Source: Enchytraeus crypticus (Eukaryota > Annelida > Clitellata > Enchytraeida > Enchytraeidae). Taken from it: 64,000 nt of DNA. This document shows, one piece after another, positions 20,346-32,317 of this stretch (its first letter is position 1; each line of letters begins with the position of its first letter). The notes below the pieces were generated by a model. The model had not been told where the DNA came from, ran no database searches, and saw only the letters and a program-made list of their open reading frames with translations. The position numbers were made by a program, and so were the translations under genes. The stretch covers positions 973,001-1,037,000 of the forward strand of contig CAJHZI010000558.1 of assembly GCA_905160935.1 (NCBI GenBank). Direction: 5' to 3'.

Positions 20346-21040
20346 TACGAGATAGCTTTACCTTTGTATTAATTGGGTTATGTCAATGCTCATTCGAAGA
20401 TGGGAATCGATAATACATTAAATATTTGTAGAAACGTATCCTTTTTGATATAGCTTCTTTTTTAATTTAATTTAATTAATTAAAGGTTATCTTATCTGAA
20501 TAAATCTAAAGTAGGCTGTAAATAAAGTGAATATACAGTACATGTATTGAGTACGCCAGTCAATTGAGCATTGCGAAAAGAAAGTTATTCCATGCTATAG
20601 AAATATTCTGACAGATACAGATAAACTCAGTTCATTTCGGCGAGTGAGGCGGAAGACAATGCAGCACTGACTCAGGGACTGGCATTGTATTGTTCAATAG
20701 TGATTGCATGAGATTAAAACACTGAGATTTAAGAATTTCTTTATTGGGATTTCCGGCTACATTCGTGTGAAGTTGTGACGAGTTTTTCAATTAGTTTCTT
20801 CCATTAAAATAGAATGCTCAGCAGAGTGATGCTCTTCTGCAACCGCAATGGAAACGGAAGCTGCAAAGCAAAGGAATTTTGTTAAGAAAACCGAGTAAAA
20901 GAAGATATTTTCAGGATTTCAGTCATGTCCCTTGTTATTAGATGGCTGACTGGCAGAATGACTAGTGAATAGTTGATCTTTCTAATATATCTTTTAAAAT
21001 TAAGGATTTTTATATTATATTTTCATTTCCATGTAGATCT
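20346..21040. other. AT-rich DNA without recognised gene
   Basis: No support for coding or RNA features. Confidence 0.5.
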
Positions 21041-21127
21041 TCTATATATATATATATATATATATAGATATATATAATAATATTATATATTATATATATA
21101 TATATATAGAATAATATATATATATTA
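21041..21127. repeat. imperfect (TA)n tract at a transposon end
   Basis: AT-only sequence of about 85 bp abuts the left terminal repeat of the DNA transposon at 21,128. Confidence 0.85.
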
Positions 21128-22938
21128 GGGTGGTCCTTAAAAATAAAATTTTTAATCTACTGTTCTCCAAGGTCCTATTTGGTTCCATTCCCTTCAAAAA
21201 CATTACAAAAATAGTTTGAGGCAAAAATATTCAGGACTTGCTCAATGTCACCAAATTTTCATCCTCTATTCTACATGTAATTTTTCAACAAATATAAATA
21301 GCATTATGCATATTTAGGTCTTACAGCAGTTTACATATTTGTAGATCCACTGATCCAGATTAGAACACAATGATCTCTTCCTTAACAGATGCTTAGCACT
21401 GTCAATGATCTTGGGATTTTTTGCGGCCTTGAACTTTGGACGGAACACTCCACTGCGGGAGAGGAGAACAAGTTGGATGATCTTCCACAACTTGTAGAAG
21501 GAATTGTTTCTACTCCTCACATCTCGTAATGGAGTATTTGAAGTGCTGAATGAGGGCTGCACTACGTCCAGCTACGTCGCTGATAACTCTGAGAGATTTG
21601 CATATGGCTTGGCACCTCACATAATCTTCTTGATTAATCAACTCGCTTGGACCGACTTCCAGAATCTGATAGATCCAAGTTAAGTAACAGGCTAACAGTT
21701 TTCTTTTTTGTTACGAAATCATGAAGTCGATCCTGTTGTTGATGGTTTGGTAAAATAGAGTGATGCGTTTTAGTGGTTCATCGGAGCCTTCTTTATTCCT
21801 TAAGGCTGCTACCATTAAAAACCTTGAGCCTCTTGCCCTCCACTCGCACGTCAATGTCGAAGAAACATAATATTACTAACGTATAAGATAAATACCATAG
21901 ATGACGTCCAATGGCTTTCAATACAGCCTCAGAGAAGACCTTCTGTGGAAATGAAGAGAGAGTGGAGAGAGAGACAACAGAGAAATACTCTATTGGTCCT
22001 ACGCGCAATGACAGCTGATGAATTTTGACCCAAGAGCGGACATAGATGAAGGTAGCAAATAGTCAAACATTCTTCAAATATTCCCATTGCTATAAGGTAA
22101 TGATCCGCATGATCAACTGGACCGCAGATCTAGGGGTATGCACTTTTAAACCGCCACATCTCCAGCGAGTAAACCGCTCTCGCAATCCAGCTGGCTCGAT
22201 GAAGCGTTCCCAGGTAACAGAAATGTACGCTGTGTGAAGGAGTGGATCATAGGATGGTTGTGACTAGTTCCAGTAGTTACTGTAATCAATAGGCCTACGT
22301 GTTGGCACTCCTCCTGCTGTGCTATTACTAAATGTATGATGTCGTACTTCCACGGACCCACTGTCATTGCTATGTTCTCGTCATCTGTGAAAAGCTGAAT
22401 GCAGCTTTATTATTTTGAGACCAATATTCACTAAAATGCATGAAACTTTCCATTTTTGGAGATTTTGAAATGTCATTGATGCGGAACATTTATTTCAACA
22501 TTATTTCAGTAATATGATGCTGATAGGAAATGTCCAACAGTGGACTTTCAACGCCCGAGTTCAGTTTCCTGTCGGACGAAAACTCCTCCTTACACCCCAG
22601 TATTAGAGACAGTTGTATCAACACATAACCCTCATATTTGGTCACATAACCCTCATTCAGCCATAGTATCTATAAGTGTCAACAGCCTGAGTAAATTTTT
22701 TATAATAATAATGATAATAGTAATATTATTTCATTTATACTGAAACTGGCAAAAAAGTTAAGCTAAACAAATGCAGAATATAATGCAAATCTTAAAGTCA
22801 GTTGGGCAAGTTCTAAATTTTGTCTGATTTAGTTTACTTTTTAATTTTTATTGCTTTTGGGCCAAGTGAAACCAAATGACGGGTTGGAGAAAGTTTAAGA
22901 ATATTTTTTTTAAATCACCGTTATAGATGGGACCACCC
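21128..22938. mobile_element. decayed DNA transposon with GGGTGGTCC terminal repeats
   Basis: GGGTGGTCC at 21,128-21,136 is mirrored by GGACCACCC at 22,930-22,938, framing 1.8 kb. Both flanks are TA- or CA-type microsatellite, which would hide the target duplication. Inside, on the minus strand, is decayed protein-coding sequence. The GGTGGTCC core recalls the P-element terminus, but nine bases are too few for a firm family call; other TIR families are possible. Confidence 0.6.
21314..22008 (-). pseudogene. decayed transposon-type protein remnant
   Basis: Minus-strand open pieces contain AIGRHLWYLSYTLVILCFFD (near 21,920) and, downstream, KRITLFYQTINNRIDFMIS, VGPSELINQEDYVRC and KQFLLQVVEDH. 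The phrases read as one once-continuous protein in this order, with several stops and frame changes. The LWYLS and LLQVVEDH phrases recall an unclassified protein family frequent in invertebrate transposon-rich contigs, from memory only. It lies within the GGGTGGTCC-bounded element, so transposase origin is the simplest reading. Confidence 0.5.
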
Positions 22939-22940
22939 AA

Positions 22941-22944
<4 letters not shown>

Positions 22945-23022
<78 letters not shown>

Positions 23023-23028
23023 ATATTA
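22945..23028. repeat. (CA)n(TA)n compound microsatellite
   Basis: CA repeats pass directly into TA repeats just outside the right end of the decayed DNA transposon. Confidence 0.95.
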
Positions 23029-23074
23029 TAATGAAATTTAGAAGTCTTTAGTGTTGAAACTATTTTTCATATTT

Positions 23075-23185
23075 TACTCTCTCCCTCTCTCTCTCTCTCG
23101 CTCTTATGTGATCTTATTTTAAATTAAATATCAGGTTTTCTATTTTTCTGTTAATTCGACTGTAACGGGGAATGCTGTCTCCCTT

Positions 23186-23224
<39 letters not shown>
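23075..23224. repeat. two (CT)n tracts
   Basis: CT-rich tracts at about 23,075-23,102 and 23,180-23,224 with ordinary sequence between. Confidence 0.9.
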
Positions 23225-23229
23225 AAATA

Positions 23230-25445
23230 TTTCATGGAATTTTCTTATTTTAAAAGTTCTATATGAAGTATAATGTATTTTCAGTGGTTTCTTCTCTTTT
23301 CATAACACATTTAATTCGACTTATTATTAATATCATTATATATATATATATATATATTATTTATATTATCAGTGTTACAAATTAAACTGATATATAGAAT
23401 ACTTCAGAATACCAATGAATTTAGTGACTATACGGCGGTGATGCCGATGTTGGTGTAACGTCAAGGTCAGATGCCCGAATGGCTTCTCTTCAAGAAGATA
23501 ATAATTACTGCATGAAGTACTACCGCATGATAGCCCATCCTTTCTGTTCCAACACATCTGAATTCATCTTTTGTTTCAACGTTCTCCCAACCACTCACGA
23601 CCACCGTGTTGAACCATGTCACCGAAGTATAAGCAATCCGTATAATAAGTTTCTGTCGTTTGGGATGATACTGTTACTTCAATGATGTGGCAGTAGGCTG
23701 ACAATATATCCACTTTAAAGCGCGATGAAATTAATATTCTGTTTAGAGTAAGAACTTTGATGTCTCTTTTCAAGAATAAAATGCCATTGACGGCAATGTT
23801 TCACCTGTGTAGGTGGTTACATTGCCATAGCCTTTTATCATAAATAAATTAAAGGTTCTTAATTTATTATCATTTTGTCACGGAAGGGTCATGAAACAGG
23901 TGACAGTTGACGCTAACGCAGCAGGGATTTTATTGGGAAGGAGAAGCAAGAATATCGATGAACTAACCTGAGTTTCTGCTAGTTAAAGTAATCTAGAAAA
24001 CGCTTTATGTACATGTTTATGGAGTGCTACATATATCAGTTACCCAGTTGGTTTCATGTAGAGATTAATTTAGTTCGCAAGAATCGGCTAAGAAGGATTA
24101 CACTAGGATTTTTCCATTGGATCATTTTTCCAATCTCTTTCCCAAACTAAAGGGCTATGCTGTTTGGAAACTAGACTTCTCAAAATGCGCTCTGTGGCTT
24201 AAGAATTGCGAAATAGATCACTACGATTTTTTATCGGCTTCATAGTTTCCTGTCAACTAAAATAATTCTCTCTTCGCGTAGAAAAGGAATATAATCAATT
24301 AATAAGCCATAGTTAATGAATTGATAACCCATAGTTAATGAATTGATAAACCATAGTTAATAAATTGATAATCCGTAGTTAATCATGTCAGGTGTGTGTT
24401 TTATCTCAACAGGCTAGCCACACCCGAAGCAGACGCTAAATCCTTAAATGCACTAATTCAATGGATTTTGCATCTGACCTCGTAATTAAACTACACTAAT
24501 CTAAAGATCCCGACCTTATACGGATTAACTGACAGACTACGGTATTTAATATTTAATTATTTTAATTTAAAATAAGCACCAATTAAATATGGGTACATAC
24601 AGTTCAAGAAAATAAAGAAATATCCGAATGTTTTATATCAACGAAAATTAATTAAATTTAAATAAAATGTCCTTGTAATTTATACGATCCTATGCGTAGA
24701 ACTAAAATCATATACCATTTCAAACAACGAAAATACGATCCGTTGCTCTGCTCGATTAATGCATCAAAACACAAATTCCACTATAAAAATATCAACTAAT
24801 TACTGGCTCAGTAACTGCGTTAGTATAACTTTAATACTACTACGGAAACTCTTCCACTGATCAACTACTGATCAATCTCAAATTTGGATGTCAACTAATG
24901 ATCATCCACTAGTGTTCTGCAACAGTCTACACTACTTCTTTCCTTCCTTCTAACCCTTTTCCAAATCCAAAAAAATCACGTGGTCTCTAATCTACTCATT
25001 CCCTCCGTGACCTTCATCTTCCTCTTTTCTAAACAAACTCCCTTAGCTCCGCCCATTCTAGTGACGTCAAGCCAAGCATAGGTTTAAATAACCTCTAAAC
25101 TTCTTTATAATAAAAATACTAAAATCAGTCAAAATAATATTACATAACTTTCCATATATATGGATAATAAAAAATCTTACTATACAAAATGTCCGGGAAT
25201 TATGCCCTGATATAATTACCTGACAAATCAATTGATAAGACACAACTATACCAACTGCTCCCAGTCCGATCTACTTTAGATCGATCTTAATACAAGCCAC
25301 AGGTAAATATTACGCTGTGATGAAGCATCGGATCGAGTATATCGACCCACACGCAATCATACAATATACACACAGCGAGGATGACGACTGGCGAACAAAG
25401 TACACATATTATCCATCTTTACGATTCTAATCAACTTCCTCGCTC
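23230..25445. other. AT-rich DNA without recognised gene; small tandem repeat
   Basis: About four copies of a 22-bp unit (CATAGTTAATGAATTGATAA) lie at 24,285-24,385. A short (TA)n lies at 23,336-23,356. No exon was supported. Confidence 0.6.
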
Positions 25446-25447
25446 CC

Positions 25448-25646
<199 letters not shown>

Positions 25647-26424
25647 TCTCTTGCTATTTATCTTTTAGTGAATTTTAAAGTTTTACTCTCTTTTCACAAT
25701 CACACACTTTGAAGAGAGCTCCATGGACCAGCAAGTTGATCACATCAACTACAGCTACATTTTGACAAAATATTAATGAAGCCCTCAGTTTTAGATCAAG
25801 TAGGCAATAATCTAATAAATGGGTCTTAAACAAGCATCTGTTCTTTCTGACCCAGTGTGCCGTTATGTTTTGTTATATGTATTGGATTTTTGCCAACACT
25901 TTCAAGTTTTTGTACTTTGGTTTGAGTCAATGGATGATTAGGTAAGTATCCAGCTATGAATATGTGGTTTAATGTTGCTTTAATGCGATATCCATTTTCC
26001 TTCAGTAAATAACGACTTTTAAATTGGATAAACTCTCTCGCTCTCTCTCTCTATCTCTCTCTCTCTTTCTGTCTGTCTTAGTGCACTGTCTACTGGGCAG
26101 GTCCATGGTATATAGCGCCTCAACTCTTTTCTGTCTTCCGTTTTCCTCTCCATATACATGTATACATGCGAATTTATCTCTAAATCATCTAACATTATTA
26201 GTCTAGGTCTGCTTCTGCCTCTATTTCCTTCCATTCTACCTTTTGTGACCTCCTTTAGTATACTTCATGTATCTACCCTTTGAATGTGCCCTATCCAATT
26301 CTTCTTTTTAATTCTTATGGCATTTATCAACCGACTATCTGTAATCTAAATGTAACTTTAATATAACTTAATATAAACCTTAATATATTTTTTTGGGTCC
26401 AGCTAATCTTTTCCAATCTTTTCC

Positions 26425-26486
26425 AGTAGACTAGAGGCGCTTGAAGTGGGGATATGGATCCACACTTCAAGCGCCTCTAATCTACT
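26425..26486. repeat. fold-back inverted repeat 1 inside LINE-1 copy c
   Basis: Arms 26,425-26,448 and 26,463-26,486 (24 bp each) are complementary with one mismatch; the loop is 14 nt. The arm (AGAGGCGCTTGAAGTG) corresponds to the LINE-1 KLEALEMW coding segment, present once in copies b and f. Confidence 0.95.
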
Positions 26487-26500
26487 GATATCTTCCTTCA

Positions 26501-26561
26501 CGCTATTACATGGATGTCAAACATGGACAATAAGTCCATGTTTGACATCCATGTAATAGCG
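26501..26561. repeat. fold-back inverted repeat 2 inside LINE-1 copy c
   Basis: Arms 26,501-26,528 and 26,534-26,561 (28 bp each) are perfectly complementary with a 5-nt loop. The arm (ATGGATGTCAAACATGGAC) corresponds to the LINE-1 YGCETWT coding segment. Confidence 0.97.
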
Positions 26562-26639
26562 TAGTACTTATCAAAGGTCTCACTCCCCTATCTTTATCTT
26601 TGTGGTTGTCCTTACAATTTTTAAAAGAGTTTTTTCCTA

Positions 26640-28070
26640 TTTACTACTAAGATATTATAGCATAATAATTTTCTGATATAAAATGCATATAAACCATAAC
26701 GACAAACTTTATAAACTCTATAATGATAAATTTATATAGCCTAAAATTTAATGATCACAATACACAAGGCATAGCACAAATATAGCACCAAACACAATGT
26801 ATAGCGCGAGTATAGCATCAAACATAAGGCATAGCACAAGTATAGCTCCATACACAATGTTAGGAATAGCTTCCATTTCACAGGAAGTAATGGAGAGGGC
26901 TTTTCTGAAACAGAATTCTAAGAAAATTCTTGTAATTTACAGTAAAAATAATAATTTAGCGGCTATTCAAGTGGTCAGTACTCAATAATGGGCATCTTAT
27001 TTTGATAGCGTCGGACTATCAAGATTAGATCAAGTGCCTTCTTGCTTAATGAAGGAGACAAACAGCCTCAACTTTTCGAACTCGCTTTATACCACTCTGA
27101 AAATATATTAATTGTTGGATACAAATAGCACCTGATTGGAGTGAGGATGTAAGTGATTGTTTATATTTGATAATGTAAGAAAAATGTTAATTGTTAACTC
27201 ATTTATCGATGGAGTTATTTTGTGAAGCTCGAATGCATAATGTGTGTAGAAATGTATACCTAAGACCTGCAACCGTAAGAAAACTCACTCTTTTATACAC
27301 TCTTTTTCTCTCTGTCTCTCGCTATCTCTATTTCCTTTTCTTTGCTTTTCTGCTCTAGTGTATGATTGCCATTGACAACTTCATAGACTAAATATTTTAC
27401 ACTATGGCATCATGTAGTAGGCCCATTAAAGTTGCCCTTACCAGTTTTCATTTCGGATTTTTATTTACAAAATATAGCTTCTCAGGGAGTTCTCCATTAA
27501 TTTCTTAAATCACTTCTAAATCTGCTTTCCACTACCATCAAATTCGATTAGAATGTTAATTCTATTAAATTATGGAATAATTTCTAACCAGTATGCAATG
27601 CCTAAATGCGGAATAATATAAAGCAATACTTATATCACTTTGAAGCTTCTATTGAGTCCTTCGTACTTTGATATTTGTCAGTAATTTTTACTTTTCCAAT
27701 CTCAGCACTCTGCAGAATTCATCGATGCTTGCGTTTCCGCAGCGTCCGTGAAATAGGTGAGTCTTCATTGACGTCTGATTGGGGTATGGATGTAGGGAAC
27801 AAACATACAGAATCTGATAAAAGATTGCAATGATAAATATAGTCGACATTTAAGTCGGTCAATATTACGACAAGTAGAGAGTGCTAGACGGGTTTTTGTC
27901 TTTTTAGCTCCTGGTGCTTTTCTAGCCGAATGGAATTAATAAATGAAGTGTTAGCCAAAGAAAACGTAAGAGGAATTTTGCTTATAAAATCAATCACATA
28001 TACTGTTATTAATTTTATGCGCCTATACAATGTGTATGTACAGATGTACAGTAATATTATTACACATGTG

Positions 28071-28121
<51 letters not shown>

Positions 28122-29125
28122 TATATATATACATGTGTATATACATTTCTAGAAAGTCTTTGGAAATTTATGCGAAATTGAAAAAGTTTAAAGACTTTCG
28201 CAAGAGTGATATAGCAATTTCTGAAGAGCTCTATACCATCCGAGATCTTCAAATCTCAATTGATTGCTGATAAATATTTTGAATTGTGTTCTTCTTCGGT
28301 TTAAATTAATTTGATTAAATCTGTGCATGTGATACAATGCACGTGTTGAAGTCAGGTTACCCAATCCACTTGAGAACTTTTGAATTCCATGGAGCTCTGA
28401 GATTAGGCGGCTTTACAATGAAAAGATGAATGAAAGTAGTGACTCAAAAATTTGCATCTAGTCATTACTCTCGCTCAACAAAGTTCAAAAAATAAATTTT
28501 AAAGAATCTATCGGCTACTCTTTCAAAACTTTACGAAAAGCTGTTGTTGATAAATGCGAGAGCTGCTTTATTATTTATTCATTGGACTACTTCCTGACTT
28601 AAAAGTTTTGAATCATAACTTTAACTGTTTTTGCATCATTCTATAACTGCTTTTTAAAAAGCTCAAGGAAAACTTTCGCACGTTTTTGTTATGAGGTTTT
28701 TTGACTCTATGTTCATGGAAGTCAATTGTTAGATTTTAAAAATGTAAATGAATAAACTTTACAACCTGCTGTTATCTATATTTTGTTAATTATTCTAACA
28801 TTTCCACAAGATTTTTTAAGTTTATCAAAAATTTCGTAAGTCTCGCAACACTAGCATACCTGAGTTTCTATTACACAATTTGTGAGATATGGTTTCAAGT
28901 AGTCGTTAAGTTTGAAGTCGAATTTCTGATAACGTGATAAATGAGGATCTGCAACCGATACAACCGCTCTGTTCATGATGGTATATTAAATAAATGAATC
29001 ATTTCATTACTCACATGATTTTAGATGATATTAGTTGAGAATTTTTATTAATATTAACTGGCCAAAACATATTCATATATACTTATCTATAAATAATATA
29101 ATCCGTCGACATTTATAATATAATG
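26640..29125. other. AT-rich DNA without recognised gene
   Basis: A three-copy 30-bp repeat (TATAGCACAAATATAGCACC type) lies at about 26,765-26,860 and a (TA)n at about 28,076-28,118. Otherwise nothing was supported. Confidence 0.55.
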
Positions 29126-29130
29126 TACAG

Positions 29131-29384
29131 TCTCTCTCTCTTAGTGAACTGCCTACTGGTAGGTCCATTGCATATAGCGCCACTACTTTTCTCTGTCTTC
29201 CGCCTTCCTCTGCACGTCCACATCCGAGTGTATCTTTTAATCATCTAACCCTTCCTAACCTCGGCATGCCTCTGCCTCTTTTTCCTTCCATTTTGCCCTC
29301 TATGATCTCTTGTAGTAGACTTTCCTCCCTTATAGTATGTCCTATCCAACTCTTATTCATATTTCGCATAGAATTTATCAACTG
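29131..29384 (-). mobile_element. LINE-1 (RTE-like) 3' fragment, copy d, interrupted by LINE-2 copy B
   Basis: Minus-strand 3' part, with (CT)n tail, TTAGTGAACTGCCTACTGGT and the decayed C-terminal coding region. It runs to TTTATCAACTG, where LINE-2 copy B begins. The next LINE-1 bases (TCTATCTG) reappear at 30,508-30,515 after the insert. Confidence 0.85.
29380..29384 (+). repeat. target-site duplication (left) of LINE-2 copy B
   Basis: AACTG, repeated at 30,503-30,507. Confidence 0.7.
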
Positions 29385-29522
29385 AGAGAGAGATATGTGT
29401 TTATTTCAGCATCAACACCAAAATACTGACAAATACAAATGGAAATAAACATTTAAAAATAAAATAAAATAAAAATTTCCAGAAACACACGGTATCAAAC
29501 AGACTGTAGAAACAAGAACAAC

Positions 29523-29567
29523 GGCCGTCAGGGAAGATGATACACATCTTATCTAGCTGACCACCGT
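29523..29567 (-). promoter_or_regulatory. LINE-2 3' UTR two-stem hairpin, copy B
   Basis: Identical to copy A: GTCAG/CTGAC outer stem, AAGATG/CATCTT inner stem, then ATCTAG between the 3' arms. Confidence 0.75.
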
Positions 29568-29623
29568 CTACAACTATATTAATGTCATGTATAATGCAAA
29601 ATCAACTAAAATACGCACTTTAG

Positions 29624-30481
29624 CTAAGTAAACAATTCTAGCTGGACAATTACACCAAAAAAACGAAAACTTTGAAAGTTACAAACCATCAAACAATATA
29701 TATATTTGTAACGTTTAGTGAATTCAGCTAGGGATCTCGAACTGCGGATATCAGGAGGTATTTGGTTCCAAGAATTTATATACTTATAGACATAAGATTT
29801 AAAAAATTCTGAAGTTGTTCTAGAACACAAATAATTGGTCTCGGAGAGTCTTGTATTATACACAAATGAGATCTGATTAGCAATAAAAATACATTTCATG
29901 GATACTGACATAGTCAGATCGGGGAAATTGATACATTTAAAAACAAGTTTACCAGTATGTAGTTGGAATAACTGAAAAATTGGTAATACATTATAATTCA
30001 TATAAAGTTGCTTAACATTATGAAACTTATGTTTATTCTGTAACGTTCTTAGAATACGGTTACATGCAACATGTAAGTGTTGAAGCAACTGTTTGGTTGT
30101 ATTGGCATAAACTTCAATGCCATATTGTGTCTTTGATTGCACCAATGAAAGGTATAAGTTTATACGACAATTCACAGGAATAAAATCTCTACGATTGTAT
30201 AACATACTATTAAAATTATTAATTTTACAGATTAATGATTTAATATAATCACCAAAAGTCAAATTTTCATCTAATGTTAAGCCTAAAAATTTAGTAACAT
30301 ATGTTCTATTAATGCAGTTATTATCAAGGGATACAGTTAAATTGATAGTTTGAACAAGAGCTTCATCGTCTTTAGTGGGGTAGAACAATACATATGAAGA
30401 CTTTGAGCAATTTACAGTTAGCTTGTTACTTATAAAGCATTTACTTATTTCAGAGCAAGCTAGATTCGCAGAGATAAACAA
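29624..30481 (-). CDS. LINE-2 copy B C-terminal reading frame (285 residues)
   Basis: Open from 30,481 to a stop at 29,624. It covers the thumb and C-terminal domain of the LINE-2 ORF2 protein: NKLTVNCSKSSYVLFYP, KFLGLTLDENLTFGDYIKS, QSKTQYGIEVYANTTKQLL, and the closing SWNQIPPDIRSSRSL. It lacks endonuclease and catalytic motifs because the element is truncated, so it is a fragment with no enzyme activity. Openness and near-identity to copy A suggest recent insertion. Confidence 0.88.
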   Translation of the reverse strand: MFISANLACSEISKCFISNKLTVNCSKSSYVLFYPTKDDEALVQTINLTVSLDNNCINRTYVTKFLGLTLDENLTFGDYIKSLICKINNFNSMLYNRRDFIPVNCRINLYLSLVQSKTQYGIEVYANTTKQLLQHLHVACNRILRTLQNKHKFHNVKQLYMNYNVLPIFQLFQLHTGKLVFKCINFPDLTMSVSMKCIFIANQISFVYNTRLSETNYLCSRTTSEFFKSYVYKYINSWNQIPPDIRSSRSLAEFTKRYKYIYCLMVCNFQSFRFFGVIVQLELFT

Positions 30482-30502
30482 TTCATCAATAGACTTATGT
30501 TT

Positions 30503-30507
30503 AACTG
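30503..30507 (+). repeat. target-site duplication (right) of LINE-2 copy B
   Basis: AACTG followed by TCTATCTG, which continues the interrupted LINE-1 sequence. Confidence 0.7.
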
Positions 30508-30599
30508 TCTATCTGATGCATAGTAGTATCTGACATTAAGAAGACTTTTAGATTACGAACATAATAATAAGCGAAAAAATTGAAACTTCAACTCTTAAG

Positions 30600-30687
30600 T
30601 AATTGAATGTTGTGCTGTAAGTGTAATTTGATATGTTGTTTCTCTGCTGTAACATTCTGCGGTTGTCAGATTAAAGTGAAATAAACG

Positions 30688-30723
<36 letters not shown>
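30600..30723 (+). mobile_element. 3' tail of an unidentified retroposon with (ATT)n
   Basis: GTCAGATTAAAGTGAAATAA followed by ACG and thirteen or so ATT units has the form of a retroposon 3' end with simple tail. No coding part is recognisable upstream. Confidence 0.45.
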
Positions 30724-31129
30724 TACTACAATGCTTTTGATTGCTGTTTCCATGAAGACGCAGATAGATATATGGAATCTATTTTACACAAAATGAACTC
30801 GATCGATACTATTTGCAGCTGACGTAAGAATGTCGCAATTTCAAAGGCTTTTTGATTGCTAAATGAAAATTCAACGAGATGTGGCACGTACATACTGCGA
30901 CTGTTGATACGTGATGTGAAAATATCACATAATCTACATCTCCGTCCCAATATCATGTTCTACTACTTCCACTTTCCGTTGTAGGTTGAAAACAAATCTC
31001 TTCCCACCATAGATTTTTTTTATCTTGCCTGACTGTTTTTTGATCACCGGACCGGCACCGTTTAGGATCTTTTTCTTTCTCTTCAGCACAGGTTTTTTCA
31101 GATGGTTTGGAGTGAATCAGTTTGTAGTG

Positions 31130-31212
31130 ACATGTGATGGGGGATGTCCTTGACATCATCCTTGTATGAGGAAACGGACGTTAAACCTTTACTATTATTG
31201 TTATTATTATCA
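31130..31212 (+). mobile_element. retroposon tail motif GGACGTTAAACCTTTA with (TTA)n, copy 1
   Basis: GATGTCCTTGACATC, then GAAACGGACGTTAAACCTTT and ATT repeats, match 36,505-36,562. The GACGTTAAACC core is also the tail of SINE family S. Confidence 0.6.
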
Positions 31213-31214
31213 CT

Positions 31215-32220
31215 TACATACACTTTACACATACAGTAGTAGCACATACACACGAATAAAGGAGCACAGACTGTCATATATACATGAACAAAGGAGCACA
31301 CAGAAGCACAGACACAAAGAAACCACTGTTAATCGGTGCAAATTATTCCTCGTAAAGTTTACCACTTACACGTAAGTCTGATAGCTTTAATTAAGTTACT
31401 AATTCTAATTTCAGCCATGCAAAAATGACCAACGTAGAAATAACTAAATTTTTTTCTTCCATCGTGGACGCGTAAATTAAGGTAGGTCTTTTTTAAAGAT
31501 CTTATAATTATATATGTATTTAAAGCCATAAACATGAAAATATTCACATTAGGCTAAAAATATAACAATTGTAAACATAGTTTAATATATTTGATAAAGT
31601 GAAATTAATCATTGTAAATCATTAGATTTATGCCTAATATTAGTAAAAAGATAACATTAGACCTAACGATCGCTAATATTTTGTAATAGTTACATGTATA
31701 AATTAAGCTGACTTAGTAAATTTTAACAAACCTTATTATAGCGAAACCCTGCCTTTGTATATGCATTCTGAAAACTGATTGCACGCAACATTGGTAGAAT
31801 TAGATTTTTGTCACGTAAATCATAGAATTGAAGGATTGCGAATCAACCAGTAAATTATTACTATTAAGAACATTCTATGTTTTCATCATACAACGAAACA
31901 TCTGAGTTTCTATTATGTCACGTTGTGTAAATAAACGAGATTCTGGACAACGAAAGAGATTTTACAAAGTGAAGAATGTGGTGTCGCGAGAGGAAGTTTG
32001 CTCTTTTCAAGTGCACAGAAGATATCCCGCCGGATGAGCAAACAATGGCAGGTCCACTATGACGGATGTTCTGGACTTTTATGTCCAGCCATTTTCCAGC
32101 TCTTCCCTATTTCGGAGTACAGAAAAAACCGATGTCTTCTCCGTCTCATTTAAAAATCTGTCTTTCCAGTAGTTGTCAGATGACTTGTTTATGGCTACCA
32201 GATGTTTAGTATTCTGTACA
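31215..32220. other. AT-rich DNA without recognised gene
   Basis: No exon or repeat family was supported. Confidence 0.5.
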
Positions 32221-32222
32221 AT

Positions 32223-32223
<1 letters not shown>

Positions 32224-32315
<92 letters not shown>
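32224..32315. repeat. (TA)n microsatellite at the tail of LINE-2 relative C
   Basis: About 90 bp of TA with one AATTTA break, ending at the GAGAGAG tail of the LINE that follows. Confidence 0.95.

Positions 32316-32317
<2 letters not shown>

Larger units (their letters stand above)
26036..26635 (-). mobile_element. LINE-1 (RTE-like) 3' fragment, copy c, with internal fold-backs
   Basis: Minus-strand copy beginning at its (CT)-rich tail (26,036-26,078) and the diverged tail ACTGTCTACTGGGCAGG. It runs back through the C-terminal reverse transcriptase region to sequence matching the KKDTKIKI segment near 26,610. It is strongly decayed and carries two inverted duplications of its own sequence (26,425-26,561). 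Confidence 0.85.
29385..30502 (-). mobile_element. LINE-2 copy B, 5'-truncated, nested in LINE-1
   Basis: A 1.1-kb copy of the 3' end of LINE-2, closely similar to copy A across its whole length. It has the AGAGAGAG tail at low coordinates, the 3' UTR with the two-stem hairpin, and an intact C-terminal reading frame. It is truncated just downstream of motif C of the reverse transcriptase and flanked by AACTG duplications. It is younger than the LINE-1 copy it interrupts. Confidence 0.9.

Noticed and set aside
30953-31159. 68-residue Lys/Glu-rich open frame on the minus strand
   Set aside because: No domain recognised; it overlaps a plus-strand retroposon tail.
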